From positions 10,408,810 through 10,472,809 of the forward strand of contig NC_092051.1 in the NCBI RefSeq assembly GCF_003086295.3: a stretch of 64,000 nucleotides of DNA. The letters run 5' to 3'. Below are positions 1-10,250 of the stretch, one piece after another. The DNA comes from Arachis hypogaea. Lineage: Eukaryota > Streptophyta > Magnoliopsida > Fabales > Fabaceae. A program made the position numbers and the translations under genes. The notes under the pieces were generated by a model. It had not been told where the DNA came from. It searched no databases and saw only the letters and a list, made by a program, of their open reading frames with translations. Each line of letters starts with the position of its first letter. The first letter of the stretch is position 1.

Positions 1-126
1 GGTTCCAACTACCACCGAGGCAAAACCGGTTCCATCCTAAGAGAAAAAACTCCTCCAACATTCTATCGGTGACGCAATTAGGGTTTGTAATGGACTTGAA
101 AATTTTATTGGTAGAGGTTCCTAGAC

Positions 127-372
127 ATGGTGGCAAAGCATGAGGAAGAAGGAGACGACAGAGACTGGCTAAGGTGGATCTCGCAGAGAGCTAGTAGCAA
201 CATCTTGCAGAGAGTAGCGCAACAACAGAAAAGGACGAAGGGAAAGAAGACGACAATGGAGGACTGCGAAGCATGTGAGACACGGTGGAGAGCAACACAA
301 CTTAGAGCAGACAGAGGTACTGTGACATGGCAACAAGCTGAATGGCAACTCGACAGACAATGGCATTCATGA
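127..372 (+). CDS. Unrecognised 81-residue ORF
   Basis: An ATG-initiated ORF encodes a hydrophilic, strongly charged product rich in Lys, Arg, Glu and Gln, with three Trp close to Arg or Gln near the C-terminus. I see no known domain, no signal peptide and no membrane segment. The DNA just upstream reads like an untranslated leader, and a GC-richer block follows to about position 450 before AT-rich DNA begins. It could be a relic of a repeat, a short host gene, or chance. The second copy keeps it unchanged, which says little given how similar the copies are. Confidence 0.2.
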   Translation: MVAKHEEEGDDRDWLRWISQRASSNILQRVAQQQKRTKGKKTTMEDCEACETRWRATQLRADRGTVTWQQAEWQLDRQWHS

Positions 373-863
373 GAGATTGTGGCTACTAACTGCTAAAGGA
401 AGCAGAGACCAGAGGAGGTGAGTGGCGGGGTAAAGGCTGTGTTAAATGTGAAGGACTGAATGGGGGTGATGAGTGCAATTAGGATTGTTGGAGAAGGGTT
501 ATTAGAGAAGGTTGGTATTTTGGTTCAAAGAATGTTTTTAAGGCTAAATTGATCATTAGAGATGAATTTAAATACAAAAAAATTTTGGGAACGATTTTGG
601 TTTTCAAATTAAACCATAGAGAGCAAATCATACTTAACCTTAAAAATAACTGTTAATAAAAGAATTATAATATACAATATATATGTTCATCTAACATTTT
701 TTATTGTGCTTATATCATTTAAACTAGTAGCCAGTAAGCCAAAATTATAAGAATTTTGCATGTTAATTTCACAAATTTTATGCAAAATTAATTATTTTAT
801 TTTATAAGTATATACTTAAAAAATTTTTATTCTAGCACTTAAATAAAAAAAAATATTTTTAAC
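373..863. other. AT-rich sequence without recognised gene
   Basis: The first 80 bases continue the GC-richer block of the upstream ORF; the rest is AT-rich with long A and T runs. The only structural difference between the two 36.6-kb copies here is a small substitution and 2-base indel near 475. Confidence 0.5.
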
Positions 864-1330
864 TATGATGCACGAACACGGGACGCGACACAACATGAGA
901 CACGCCGACACATCATATTAAAAATCTTATGTGACACGGGATACGACATATATATAAAATATAAAGTATTTTTTAAATAAATTATAGTAATATTTTGATA
1001 TTTTATTGATATCAAAATATATATAAATTAATTTTTTAACTATTTTTAATATGTTTTTTCAATTGTATAAAGTATTTAAATATTTTTGTTTTAATAAATA
1101 ATAATATATACTGTTTTTAAATTCATTTCAAAAATACATATTAAAAATAAGGTTGGACACGCTGACATGTGATGATATTTAGATGTGTTCAAGTATGACT
1201 GGAGAATAATTTTTTATTTTTTATTAATACATGGTTGGACACGACAGACACGAGTGTCGATGAGTGTCGTGTTCGAAATGTATCTGACACCAGAACACAG
1301 CAACTCAACGAAATGTTCGTATTTCATAAA
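864..1330. repeat. Dispersed repeat with GACACG-rich ends, MITE-like
   Basis: Both ends are rich in GACACG and CGACAC motifs (880-920, 1150-1165, 1233-1300) around an AT-rich core. The left end and the reverse complement of the right end share a loose start of the form ATGA-n3-ACGAACA, which suggests weak terminal inverted repeats. No coding capacity. Could be a degraded MITE or a solo element end. Confidence 0.35.
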
Positions 1331-1480
1331 TTTTTAAATAAAGAAAAAATATGTTTACATTGGCTTTAATTTAAAATTAAAAATTATTATTAAAAGATTT
1401 TCTATTTAACTCAAATTTTTATGTAGAGATCAGTAGAAAGAATTTATATAATTTTTATTTTATTTTTTTTTGTTTTATTT

Positions 1481-2326
1481 ATAACAATATATAATGCTAA
1501 TACATGGGTTTGGTGTCTAATTTTCTATTTCCTATTTTAATCTTACTAACATAATTCAAAATTATTTTGCAGTTACTTATTTCACTAATATATTTCACTA
1601 ACAGTTATCTATAACAATATATAATGCTAATACATGGGGTTTGGTGTCTAATTTTCTATTTTCTATTTTAACATTACTAACATAATTCAAAATTATTTTG
1701 CAATTACTTATTTCACTAACATATTTCACTAATAGTTATCTATAACAATATATAATGCCAATACATGGAGTTTGATGTCCAATTTTTTATTTCCTATTTT
1801 AACCTTACTAACATAATTCAAAATTATTTTGCAGTTATTTGTTTCACTAACATATTTCACTAACAGTTATAAAAACTCACGTATAACTTCTGTTCAATTC
1901 TTTACTTCTACAATCTCCCTTTTTAATTTCTTTTGTTTTTTTCTGATTCTCCTTCTTTATCTTATGAACTCTTCTCTGTAAACAATTATTTAAATAAAAC
2001 ATGTATTTTGATTTATATATATTCTTTTTGTATATAACAATATATAATGCCAATACATGGGGTTTGGTGTCCAATTTTCTATTTCCTATTTTAGCCTTAC
2101 TAATATAATTCAAAATTATTTTGCAGTTACTTATTTCACTAACATATTTCACTAACAGTTATAAAAATTCACGTATAACTTCTGTTCAATTCTTTATTCC
2201 TACAATCTCCCTTTTTTAATTTTTTTTGTTTTTTTCTTATTCTCCTTCTTTATCTCATGAACTCTTCTCTATACGGAACAATTATTTAAATAAAACATGT
2301 ATTTTAGTTTATATATATTCTTTTTG
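1481..2326. repeat. Nested tandem repeat, 130-bp unit inside a 292-bp unit
   Basis: Units start with ATAACAATATATAATG at 1481, 1611, 1742 and 2034, giving periods of 130, 131 and 292. The first two units are simple; the third and fourth have an extra ~160-bp tail (TTCTGTTCAATTCTTTA, a T-rich stretch, AAATAAAACATGTATTTT). The array therefore has two levels of repetition. Each unit carries the conserved block TTTCACTAACAGTTAT near its end. Confidence 0.85.
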
Positions 2327-2834
2327 AATAAGAATAATATTATTATCATTATTCTTAGAATTATATTTTGGTTTATAGTAATTTTAATTATAAATAAAGT
2401 CATGTCAACATTAAAATAAAAAAAAATATTTATCTAATAAATTTGAAAAGTGAATAATATATTAACAAAAAAATAAAATTAATTTCTTAAAAATAATAAT
2501 TTTATCTTATTAACTCTTTTACTCATGTACCACTACAAAAAATATTGGTAAAAATGGCACTAATTTTGTGGCGGGTTAAAAAAACTGCCATTATATTTGT
2601 TAATTACGGCAGCTTCAACTCATGCCATAATGCTAATGGTTTTTGTGGCAGCTTTGTTGATTGTGGCGTTTCAAACCGCCATAGAATTTTTTCCCCCTTT
2701 TTAACTCGAGTGATATTGCATATGAGAGTGTCATTAGTATTGTTGCATATAAAAAAATGAGGATGAGTGTCAATGACGAACCCTAATTTCTTGCCATTGT
2801 TCATCTTCCTGATCTGTCATTCAACTCCTCGCTA

Positions 2835-3210
2835 TCGCTCATCCCTTTGTTGCAGCTCATCTCTTCGCTGCTGCAAGCAACGCCGTTGTTGCTGCCTTCA
2901 GTGAGCTTCTACGATTTGACTTTGATCTGAAGATTTGTCAGCGTTTGTCTCATCACCATCGTTCATCTCCTCGCCATTGCAAGAAACACCGTTGTCACCT
3001 TCAGCGAGCTTCAACGATTTGGCTTCGATATGAAGATTTGTCGCCGCTCATCTCATCGCCATCATTCATCTCTGCACCATCGCAAGCAACACCGTTGTCG
3101 CTGCCTTCTATGATCTGATTTTCAATCTGGCTCACCTCCTCACCTCGGCAAGCAATGCCGTTGTTGCTGCCTTCAGCAAGCTTCTACAATTTGGTTTCAC
3201 CATCTCAGTC
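2835..3210 (+). repeat. Imperfect ~95-bp tandem repeat inside the CACTA element
   Basis: Roughly four degenerate units share the order CTCATC, GCAAGCAACACCGTTG, GCTGCCTTCAGCGAGCTT, ACGATTTGGCTTCGAT and GAAGATTTGTC. Units vary by small indels, so no single reading frame is kept. This looks like captured low-complexity leader sequence that then expanded. Confidence 0.6.
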
Positions 3211-3525
3211 ACTTCTAATAGCTAATCTACTTAATCTTCTTCTTTGATTTTTTCCTTCCTCTTCATCCTTTTAGATCTAGTTCATGCTCTAGTAGGAAGA
3301 AACAAAGAATGCTGGTTCTTTTGTGTATTTTAATTTTCATTGATCTTTTGTGATGTTGCTGTTGTTAGCTTGTTACTGTTGTATTTTCTGTTCTGTCGTT
3401 ATTTTTTTGCTTCTGATTTTATTTAGTTTGAGACCTAATCTGTTCTATTAAACTGAATGATCTCATAATCTGCATCATTTGTCCGAAATTAGTACAATAC
3501 AACACTTTACTTTCTCTTCAAAAAA

Positions 3526-3731
3526 AGTCACGACATTGTGGAGGAACTGATTGGGTTTGGAGCAAGAGTGCACGCGTGTGCAAGGAACGAAGATGAGCTC
3601 ACTAAGTCTCATCTAATTAAATGATTCTGGTTTTGAGGTTACTGACTCTGTTTGCAATGTCTTTGTTCCTCATCAGAGGGAGAAGCTGATGGACTCTGTG
3701 TTCTGAATTCCAAGGGAAACTCAACATCCTT
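3526..3731 (+). pseudogene. Captured tropinone-reductase-like SDR fragment
   Basis: Reading from 3526, the frame gives HDIVEELIGFGARVHACARN followed by EDELTK. This is the second beta-alpha unit of the NAD(P)-binding Rossmann fold of tropinone-reductase-like short-chain dehydrogenases, with the basic residue pattern typical of NADPH users. Farther on comes GFEVTDSVCNV and REKLMDSV, then a frameshift before EFQGKLNIL, which precedes a GTAAG splice donor at 3732 as in the family. The catalytic Tyr-Lys part is absent. The fragment is truncated and frameshifted, so it cannot encode an enzyme. It lies in the same orientation as the bHLH exon downstream. Confidence 0.75.
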
Positions 3732-4581
3732 GTAAGCTCTCTTCTTTCTCTGCATTTTGTCTGTTTGATATTATTCCCCAACTAAAACTATTGTGTATGT
3801 TTTGAATTTACATTAATTGATATTATTCCCCAACTAACACTATTTTGCATAATTCGAGTCTATAAATTTTCAAACAATAATAGGAAAAAAAACTTTAATA
3901 TTCTTATAGTTGAAATCTTCAAGCTGCACTATAATTTGAAGGTGCAGGAGGATGACTTTACAATTCTTCAAGATCCCTCTTAAATCTTTACTCTTCTACT
4001 GCTTCCTGCTCTTACTCTTCCAATTATGACACCATTTTTGTATATTAAGCTTTCATCATAATGTATAAAAAATTAATCATGATTTGTATATGATTTGCAT
4101 TTTTGATGGTTGAATGATATGTTTAATTGGGAATTTCACAAGTTTGAGGTTTTAGAAGAGATGAGGGAGCTATGATTAAAGGCAAGGCGTTTCTGTTTTG
4201 AAAACAACTCTACTGAATCTGGCTTTTCTATTAAGAATATTATTTACTAGTGAGAATATTATTTACTATTCATAGCAACATCTTTCCTAGCTTGTTCAAA
4301 GTTCAAAGTCCATGAATTTATTTTATTCTTGTTGAACTGGGACTGTACATTATTTATAAGTAGTATAAGCGGTATTTAGTTTCAATTCTTCATAATTATC
4401 TTGAGAACCTCTTTTTGAGTAATTTCATAAGTGGTTTTAGATGCAGCTCATGTGAAAGGGTGAGTGAAGACCATATGCCAATTGTGTACTGTTGCAAATA
4501 AACAACAAATTTTCCATCTGTAGCATATGTTTTGTTGCTTGTGATCTGTATGATTATCATTGTGATCTTCTACTTATACAG

Positions 4582-4647
4582 AGGCGAAGAGACAGGATCA
4601 ATGAGAAGATGCGTGCATTGCAAGATCTCATACCAAATTGCAATAAG
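4582..4647 (+). pseudogene. Captured PIF-type bHLH exon (basic region and helix 1)
   Basis: A 66-base open segment lies between an AG acceptor at 4580-4581 and a GT donor at 4648. It translates to [20 protein letters not shown] plus NK. This is the basic region and first helix of the phytochrome-interacting-factor (PIF/PIL) group of bHLH factors. The limits match the conserved short bHLH exon of that group. The following exon, with the loop and helix 2, is not found nearby, so no dimerising protein can be made from here. The second copy differs by one synonymous change (AAT to AAC). It is a transduplicated exon, not a gene. Confidence 0.85.
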
Positions 4648-4781
4648 GTTTACTCTTTCATTTTCACTTTTGTTATGCGGACCAGAGAATTTTCATAAGC
4701 ATAATAGAGGTTAACAATCTTTGTGTTATTATATTGTAGGAGTTTAATTAAGCTTAGTTTTGTGTGTTATTATTGGTGCAG

Positions 4782-4960
4782 GAGATAGGTTTCCACTGGG
4801 TGCACCAGCACTAATGATGTCACCACAAGGGGTGAAGCTTGGGCTGGTGAGGCCAGATCTGGTGCATCAGAGGGATGCAAAGTATCATGTTTCCTCAGAC
4901 AGCTATAAGACCTTAGTTAAGCGCGTTGCACTTTCAAATATTATGGTGCTAAACATTTAA
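4782..4960 (+). pseudogene. Unrecognised exon-like fragment inside the CACTA element
   Basis: After a TTGGTGCAG acceptor at 4773-4781 an open frame reads DRFPLGAPALMMSPQGVKLG and continues with LVRPDLVHQRDAKYH and SSDSYKTLVKR, ending at a stop at 4958-4960. GC content and codon use are closer to coding DNA than the surroundings. I do not recognise the family. Because two other captured exons lie upstream in the same orientation, I infer this is a third captured piece, though its limits past about 4930 are uncertain. Confidence 0.45.
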
Positions 4961-5499
4961 TTTATATGTATTTCTTGCACATGATAATGCTTTCTCTGTT
5001 TCCATGTTAGATATATCTTAAGTACAAGACACCAACACATTTTGTTCTGATTCTGAATACTGGACATATCACACAATTAACCTAAACACTTATCAAATTT
5101 ATTGAGCTATGGCAGTGCTGATTCTGCAAAAAGGAGACGAGATGCAAATGGAGGCCTAGATAGAAATCTTAAGGATGATGATGAGTTGACTAAAAAAATC
5201 AAATTTGTTGAGCTTGCAGTGATGATGAGTATGAAAATGAAAATGTTGGAATGATCTGTAGCAAATTTGTTGAGCATCTCTAGGAAAACTCCCAATATAA
5301 TAGAACTAACAATATTTCTTAGTTTGATACTTTGTATAGGAGTTATTACTTTTTATTTGTAATACTAAAAAATCATATATTATGTTTAATACTTTTGAGT
5401 TATATAATATTTTGTCTATAGATTATGATTTTGTTATTGTGGAATTTTAATAAAAAAATTATTTATTTAACAAGATAAAAATAATAGTAAAAACGACAG

Positions 5500-5975
5500 T
5501 TAAAAAATGTCATTTTAAATGAAAAGAATGCCATTAAACCATGGTAAAAACGGCGTTTAGAAATGCCATTTTAAACGAAAAGAATGCCATTAAATGTAGG
5601 TAAAAACGGCGGTTACAAACCGCCATTTTAAACGAGGAGGATGCCATTAAACCTGGTAAAAACGGCGGTTATAAATGCCATTTTAAACGAGGAGGATGCC
5701 ATTAAACCCAGGTAAAAACGGCGGTTACAAACCGCCATTTTAAACAACAACAAAACCGCCGTTTTATTTGGTTAAAATGGCGGTTAAAAACCGCCATTTT
5801 AACCGCCAAAAAACCGCCGTATTATCCACTGGTTATTACGGCGGTTTTCAGAAAACCGCCGTAATAACCAGAATGGCGCCCAGAATTCCGGCGTTTCTTG
5901 GAGGCGCCATTTTCGGCAATAATGACGGTTGTAACCGCCGTAATTATCTTAAAAAACCGCCATTTTAACCCCTTT
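5500..5975. repeat. 3' subterminal repeat array of the CACTA element
   Basis: Alternating motifs of the types AAAACGGCGGTTA and AACCGCCATTTTAAAC occur about every 20-60 bases, several as close inverted pairs (for example 5727-5741, 5777-5802, 5836-5864). A shorter set with GGCGGGTT, GGCAGC and AACCGCC sits at the other end (2555-2690). Such arrays bind CACTA transposase; the inverted pairs would fold into hairpins. Confidence 0.8.
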
Positions 5976-5989
5976 TTTTTGTAGTGTAC

Positions 5990-7559
5990 AATTTAAAATC
6001 TTCTTACACTTTTGTCTTTTTATTCTAATGAGTAATTTTATATTTAATTTAATTAATTTTTATTTTATATTTACTTACTTAAATTAATTATTTTTTAATT
6101 TTATATAATTATTAAAAATATTAAATATTGTTAAATATTCTTTAAATTAAAAAGATAAACAGAAATATTTTTATTAACCATACCATATTTTTTTGTTATT
6201 GATAATTATATAATATTTATTAATATTAACTCTTTTCAACATATATTTGATTAATATAGTTAATTAATAAATTATTGAATAATTAAAATAACTTAATTTT
6301 GTAGAAAAAATATTATAAAAAGAAATTAAATTTTATATAATTATTTAATTATAACCGAATCAATCGGTTCAACCTGTGACCCAACAGTTGAACCAGTGAC
6401 CTAGTGACCCAGTAGTCTTATCGGTTTAATTACTGGTTCGGTTCTGATAACTATGATTAGAAGTCAACAAGTATTTAACCAGTGATGATAAATAATTTAT
6501 TTTATAGATCTTATTATATTCTGAAATATTCATTTAAATTATGTTTTGTTTAATTTTATGTTAGTCTTTGTTTGTATAGTGTTATTTTGAGTAGATTTAT
6601 GACTTTATGAGTATTGTACTCCGATGGTCAGCCCATCAATTTAGCCTCATTCTAATTATTCTGTTAAAATGCTTTTTTTTTTTTATCTTTCGATACACTT
6701 TGTTATATTTCTTTTGCTAATATTATTTTTTTACCTTTAACATCCTCGATTTTATCACATTCATCCTTACAAATTTCATTTAGTTGTATTGTAGTTATTA
6801 TATTCATCTGTAATTTTTACCTATATTTTTTTAATTTATTTATCCAATTAATATTTTCATTATTCTTTTACCTTTTTAATTTATTCCACGTATAGCTATT
6901 TAGGCTAAACACTGTTAAGATCTACCATGGAAAATTAGAGTGTAGTTTTATTCGTGTAGCCAACATTATTTAGGAGAAGGCCTTGTAGTTGTTGATGTTG
7001 TATTATTTATTACACTGTCATCTTGTTTGCATTTTTCTTGCATTGTAATTTCTTTAAATGTGCCATAATCTAAGCATTTTTACTACATTATTAACGATAA
7101 AAGTTTTAAATCAAGGAAAGAAAAATGTGGGCAACATGCCAGGCACAGGTAGCATTTTTATCTAAATTATTTTTATACTTATTGTTAATATATCAAAACA
7201 TAAAGACACAAAAATTATGAATTCACCTCCTTTTTATAACACTAATTATATGGTGTTCAAAAAATTCTTTTAATTTTGTCTTTTTTAATAATCTATTCCA
7301 CTATAGATCAGTTATTCCACGTTAAAAAAACTTTCACTAACTCATCTTCTCTTTTATTACATACATTCACGTTCTCTCTTATCTCATTAATTTACGACCT
7401 AGGTCAGTTACGTAAATAAAAAAAAATTTATCTATTTTTTTTACAGTGAATTTTTTTATTGGATGTAAATTATTGTTGCTAATTTTTTTATTTGGATATA
7501 TTTTTAAAAAATAAAAATAAAATAGTTCAATTCAGAACAATTTTTTTAAAATTAAATTT
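5990..7559. other. AT-rich intergenic DNA
   Basis: Very AT-rich, with no gene recognised. It contains one dispersed repeat (6352-6458, listed separately). The end at 7440-7559 is T- and A-rich and abuts the Tat LTR. Confidence 0.5.
6352..6458. repeat. Dispersed GGTTCAACC-type repeat
   Basis: Contains AACCGAATCAATCGGTTCAA, GTGACCCAACAGTTGAACC, then GGTTTAATTACTGGTTCGG and TCTGATAACTATG. This AACCGGTT-rich sequence is a familiar widespread plant dispersed repeat end. A related stretch lies in reverse sense at 27648-27730. Confidence 0.45.
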
Positions 7560-7958
7560 TGTTACGGCCTGGCCCAAACCCTCTACGGGTCGGCCTGACC
7601 CGAGCACCACCCGACCCGGACACGCGCCCCAACCCGGACACGCGTCCCGGACAGCTCATACACGGCTGTGGGATAACGTCCCTGATAAAGCGGGCCTGTC
7701 CTCATTGGGCCCACCTCTGACAGTATATAAGGGGAAGGTTTACTCTTCCCCCAAGGTACGTCATATATCATATCACCCTTTTTCGCCTGCACATTTACAG
7801 ACAAGAGCGTCGGAGTGTCTTTGCAGGTGGCACCCCCCCCTTTTCACACGAAGTACTCGGGACCTCGCACACCCCTGGCCGGTAGTCTACAACCTGACGA
7901 GCCCCTACCATTTCCCAGGATTTCAACCCGAACCGTCCGGTAGCCGACCTACCGAACA
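7560..7958 (+). repeat. 5' LTR of the Tat-type element
   Basis: It begins TGTTACGGCCTGG and ends CGAACA, two bases before the primer-binding site, giving about 399 bp with TG...CA ends. A TATA box (TATATAA, 7724-7730) marks the U3/R promoter. No second LTR is present for comparison, so the left limit rests on the TG and the sharp change from AT-rich to GC-rich sequence. Confidence 0.75.
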
Positions 7959-7959
7959 T

Positions 7960-7977
7960 TGGCGCCGTCTGTGGGGA
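7960..7977 (+). other. Primer-binding site of the Tat-type element
   Basis: TGGCGCCGTCTGTGGGGA starts one base after the LTR end. It opens with TGG, complementary to a tRNA CCA end. I do not assign the tRNA. Confidence 0.7.
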
Positions 7978-7984
7978 CTCGTCC

Positions 7985-10250
7985 ATGGACTTCGTGCTAG
8001 TCCAAACTGGGACAGGCTGCGAGGCCGTACCCGGAGGCGACGCCGCCGCGACGGAAACCCGACAACATCCAAGGTCGCCCCCGAGGAACGCAACCCAATC
8101 ACAGGAGAGACGCCCCTTTGGGGGGACTGGCGACAACCATGCCAGAATAATGCAAGAGCTACGCCATAGAATGCAAGACTTAGAACGCCGACTAGCAGAT
8201 AGGGAACGCGACCGACACACCCCAGAGCAGAGTCACTCCCTCTCTCGCTCCAGGAGTCGCTCCAGACGCATGCCTAGCCCCCAAGCTGAGTCCGAAAGCA
8301 CCGGGGAGAGAGGACGCGCGAGAAGACGTCATGACCCCGTCATTTACGCCAGACGTGAGAGGCGGCGTACCACGAACCACGGGGACGAGGACGCTCGTCG
8401 GGAGAGCGACGAGGGAAGAACGATGGTAACGCGGGGACCCGTAATAATGGGAGCGACCCCATTCCACCGTTCCATACTCGAGGTCCGGCTGCCAAAACAC
8501 TTTGACAAGCCAACGGACATGAGGTACGATGGAACGCAAGACCCGCTGGAACACCTCACGGCCTTTGAGGTCAGGATGAACCTAGAAGGAGTGGGAGACG
8601 AGGTAAGGTGCCGCGCTTTCCCGGTCACCCTCGCGGGACCTGCAATACGGTGGTTCAATAACCTCCCGCAGGGCTCGGTAACCCACTTCTCTGACATCAG
8701 CCATGCCTTCCTAGTTCAGTTCACAACCAGGATTGCCAAAGCCAAGCATCCGATCAATTTGCTGGGGGGTGACCCAAAGAGCCGGGGAACCGACTAGAAA
8801 ATACTTAGATCGTTTCAACGACGAATGCTTGGAATTATACAGGTTGACGGACTCAGTAGCGAGCTTGTGCTTGACGAGCGGGCTCCTGAATGAGGACTTC
8901 AGAAAGCACCTCACCACAAAGCCAGTATGGACAATGCAGGAGATCCAATGCGTGGCTAAGGAGTATATTAACGATGAAGAGGTCAGCCGGGTCGTGGCTG
9001 CCAATAAACGGCAACCCCCCTACAACCAAACCCGACACTATGAGGGTGGAGAAAGGCAAAAGGAACACGCCAGGGACGGCGGTCCGAGTAAGGCGCCAAA
9101 GCCATTTTCCCGAGTCGGGAAATTCACCAACTACACCCCCCTCACGGCACCGATCACGGAAGTTTACCAACAGATAGCCGAGAAGGGGATACTGTCGAGA
9201 CCTCGACCCCTGAAGGACAGGACGGGGGGAAACAAAAGCCTTTACTGCGAATATCACAAGGGATATGGGCACAAGACCCAAGACCGCTTCAACCTGAAGG
9301 ACGCCCTGGAACAAGCAATCAGGGATGGAAAGCTTGCCGACTTCTCCCACCTTATAAGGGAGCCAAGGAGACGAAACCGGGATCACGATGGCGAGGACAG
9401 GTCCCGGGCAACAAGACGACGCCAAGAACCAGAAGGGGACGACCACGGTCTCACGGTGGTGAACGTAGTAACAGCGAGGAATTCCGCCCCGAGGTCGAAA
9501 TCGGCACAAAAGAAAGACGCCAAAGTCCTGGCGGTCTCCTTCTCATCCGCTAGAAGTTCCAGGGGACTCCCATCCATCTCCTTCGGCCCCGAGGACCAAT
9601 GGTTCGACGAGGTACCAGAAAGCCCTCCCATGGTCATCACGGCCAGAGTCGGAACCGGCCTCGTCAAACGGATCCTGGTGGATACAGGGGCGGACTCGAA
9701 CATCATGTTTCGCAACGTTTTCGATGTCTTGGGACTGTGTGATGCTGATCTGGCGACCCACCAGCACGGTGTGGTAGGGTTGGGTGACCACTTCATCAAG
9801 CCGGATGGGATCATCTCACTCCAGACCTCCCTGGGACAAGGACAAAGGCGAAGGACAGTAATGGCCGATTTTGTTGTCTTACGAGATTCCACAGCTTACA
9901 ACATCATCCTGGGGAGAAAAACCATCAACGACCCTGGGGCAGCGATTAGCACGAAGCTGCTCGTAATGAAGTTTGTTACTGATGACGGATCCGTAGGATC
10001 CATCAGAGGAGACTTGGAAACGGCAGTCGCCTGCGACCACGCCAGCCTCTCTCTTAGGAAAAAGTCCAAAGAAGCATCGAGGATTTTCCTTGTCGACCTG
10101 GATGCCAGAATAGATGACAAGCCCAGACCTGAGCCAGAAGGGGACTTGGAAAAATTCAGGGTCGGTGATGGGGAGGAAAAGTTCACGTTCATAAACAGAA
10201 ACTTCCCCCATGAGTTAAAAGGAGCCTTTGATGGAGATGATCAGAGCTAA
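7985..10250 (+). pseudogene. Tat-type gag and protease, frameshifted
   Basis: An ATG 7 bases after the primer-binding site opens gag. The first frame (to 8797) has an Arg/Ser-rich N-terminal part (SRSRSRSRR) and the start of the retrotransposon gag domain (DPLEHLTAFE, AIRWFNNLP). At the G6 run 8763-8768 the frame shifts, and gag continues to 10250 with EPTRKYLDRFNDECLEL. A degenerate zinc-knuckle-like stretch (YCEYHKGYGHKTQDR, final Cys replaced by Arg) follows near 9245. The aspartic protease has ILVDTGADSNIMF with its catalytic Asp at about 9681. A second frameshift near 10215-10225 separates it from RT. One coding change between copies was seen here (Ala/Val at 9094). Confidence 0.85.

Larger units (their letters stand above)
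2531..5986 (+). mobile_element. Non-autonomous Pack-CACTA transposon with captured gene fragments
   Basis: The element starts CACTACAAAAAA at 2531 and ends TTTTTTTTGTAGTG at 5986. It is flanked by the 3-bp target duplication TAC at 2528-2530 and 5987-5989, as expected for the CACTA (En/Spm) superfamily. Subterminal regions are packed with GGCGGTT and AACCGCC motifs in both orientations, the usual transposase-binding landscape of the family. Length is 3456 bp. No transposase is visible. The interior holds an imperfect tandem repeat and pieces of at least two unrelated plant genes with intron-exon structure, so it moved host DNA and depends on a transposase from elsewhere. Confidence 0.93.

Noticed and set aside
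1877..2152. 91-codon minus-strand frame in the tandem array
   Set aside because: It follows the repeat units, is AT-biased and low-complexity, and has no domain.
5500..5975. Regular repeats that could suggest a CRISPR array
   Set aside because: Repeats occur in both orientations with variable spacing, lie at a CACTA end and the DNA is eukaryotic.
7492..8169. 225-codon open frame across the Tat LTR and gag start
   Set aside because: It runs through the LTR, TATA box and primer-binding site and has no domain; the GC-rich sequence gives long chance frames.
8853..9509. 218-codon minus-strand open frame
   Set aside because: It is the shadow of the gag frame on the opposite strand in GC-rich DNA. 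No motif, and the plus strand has clear gag homology.
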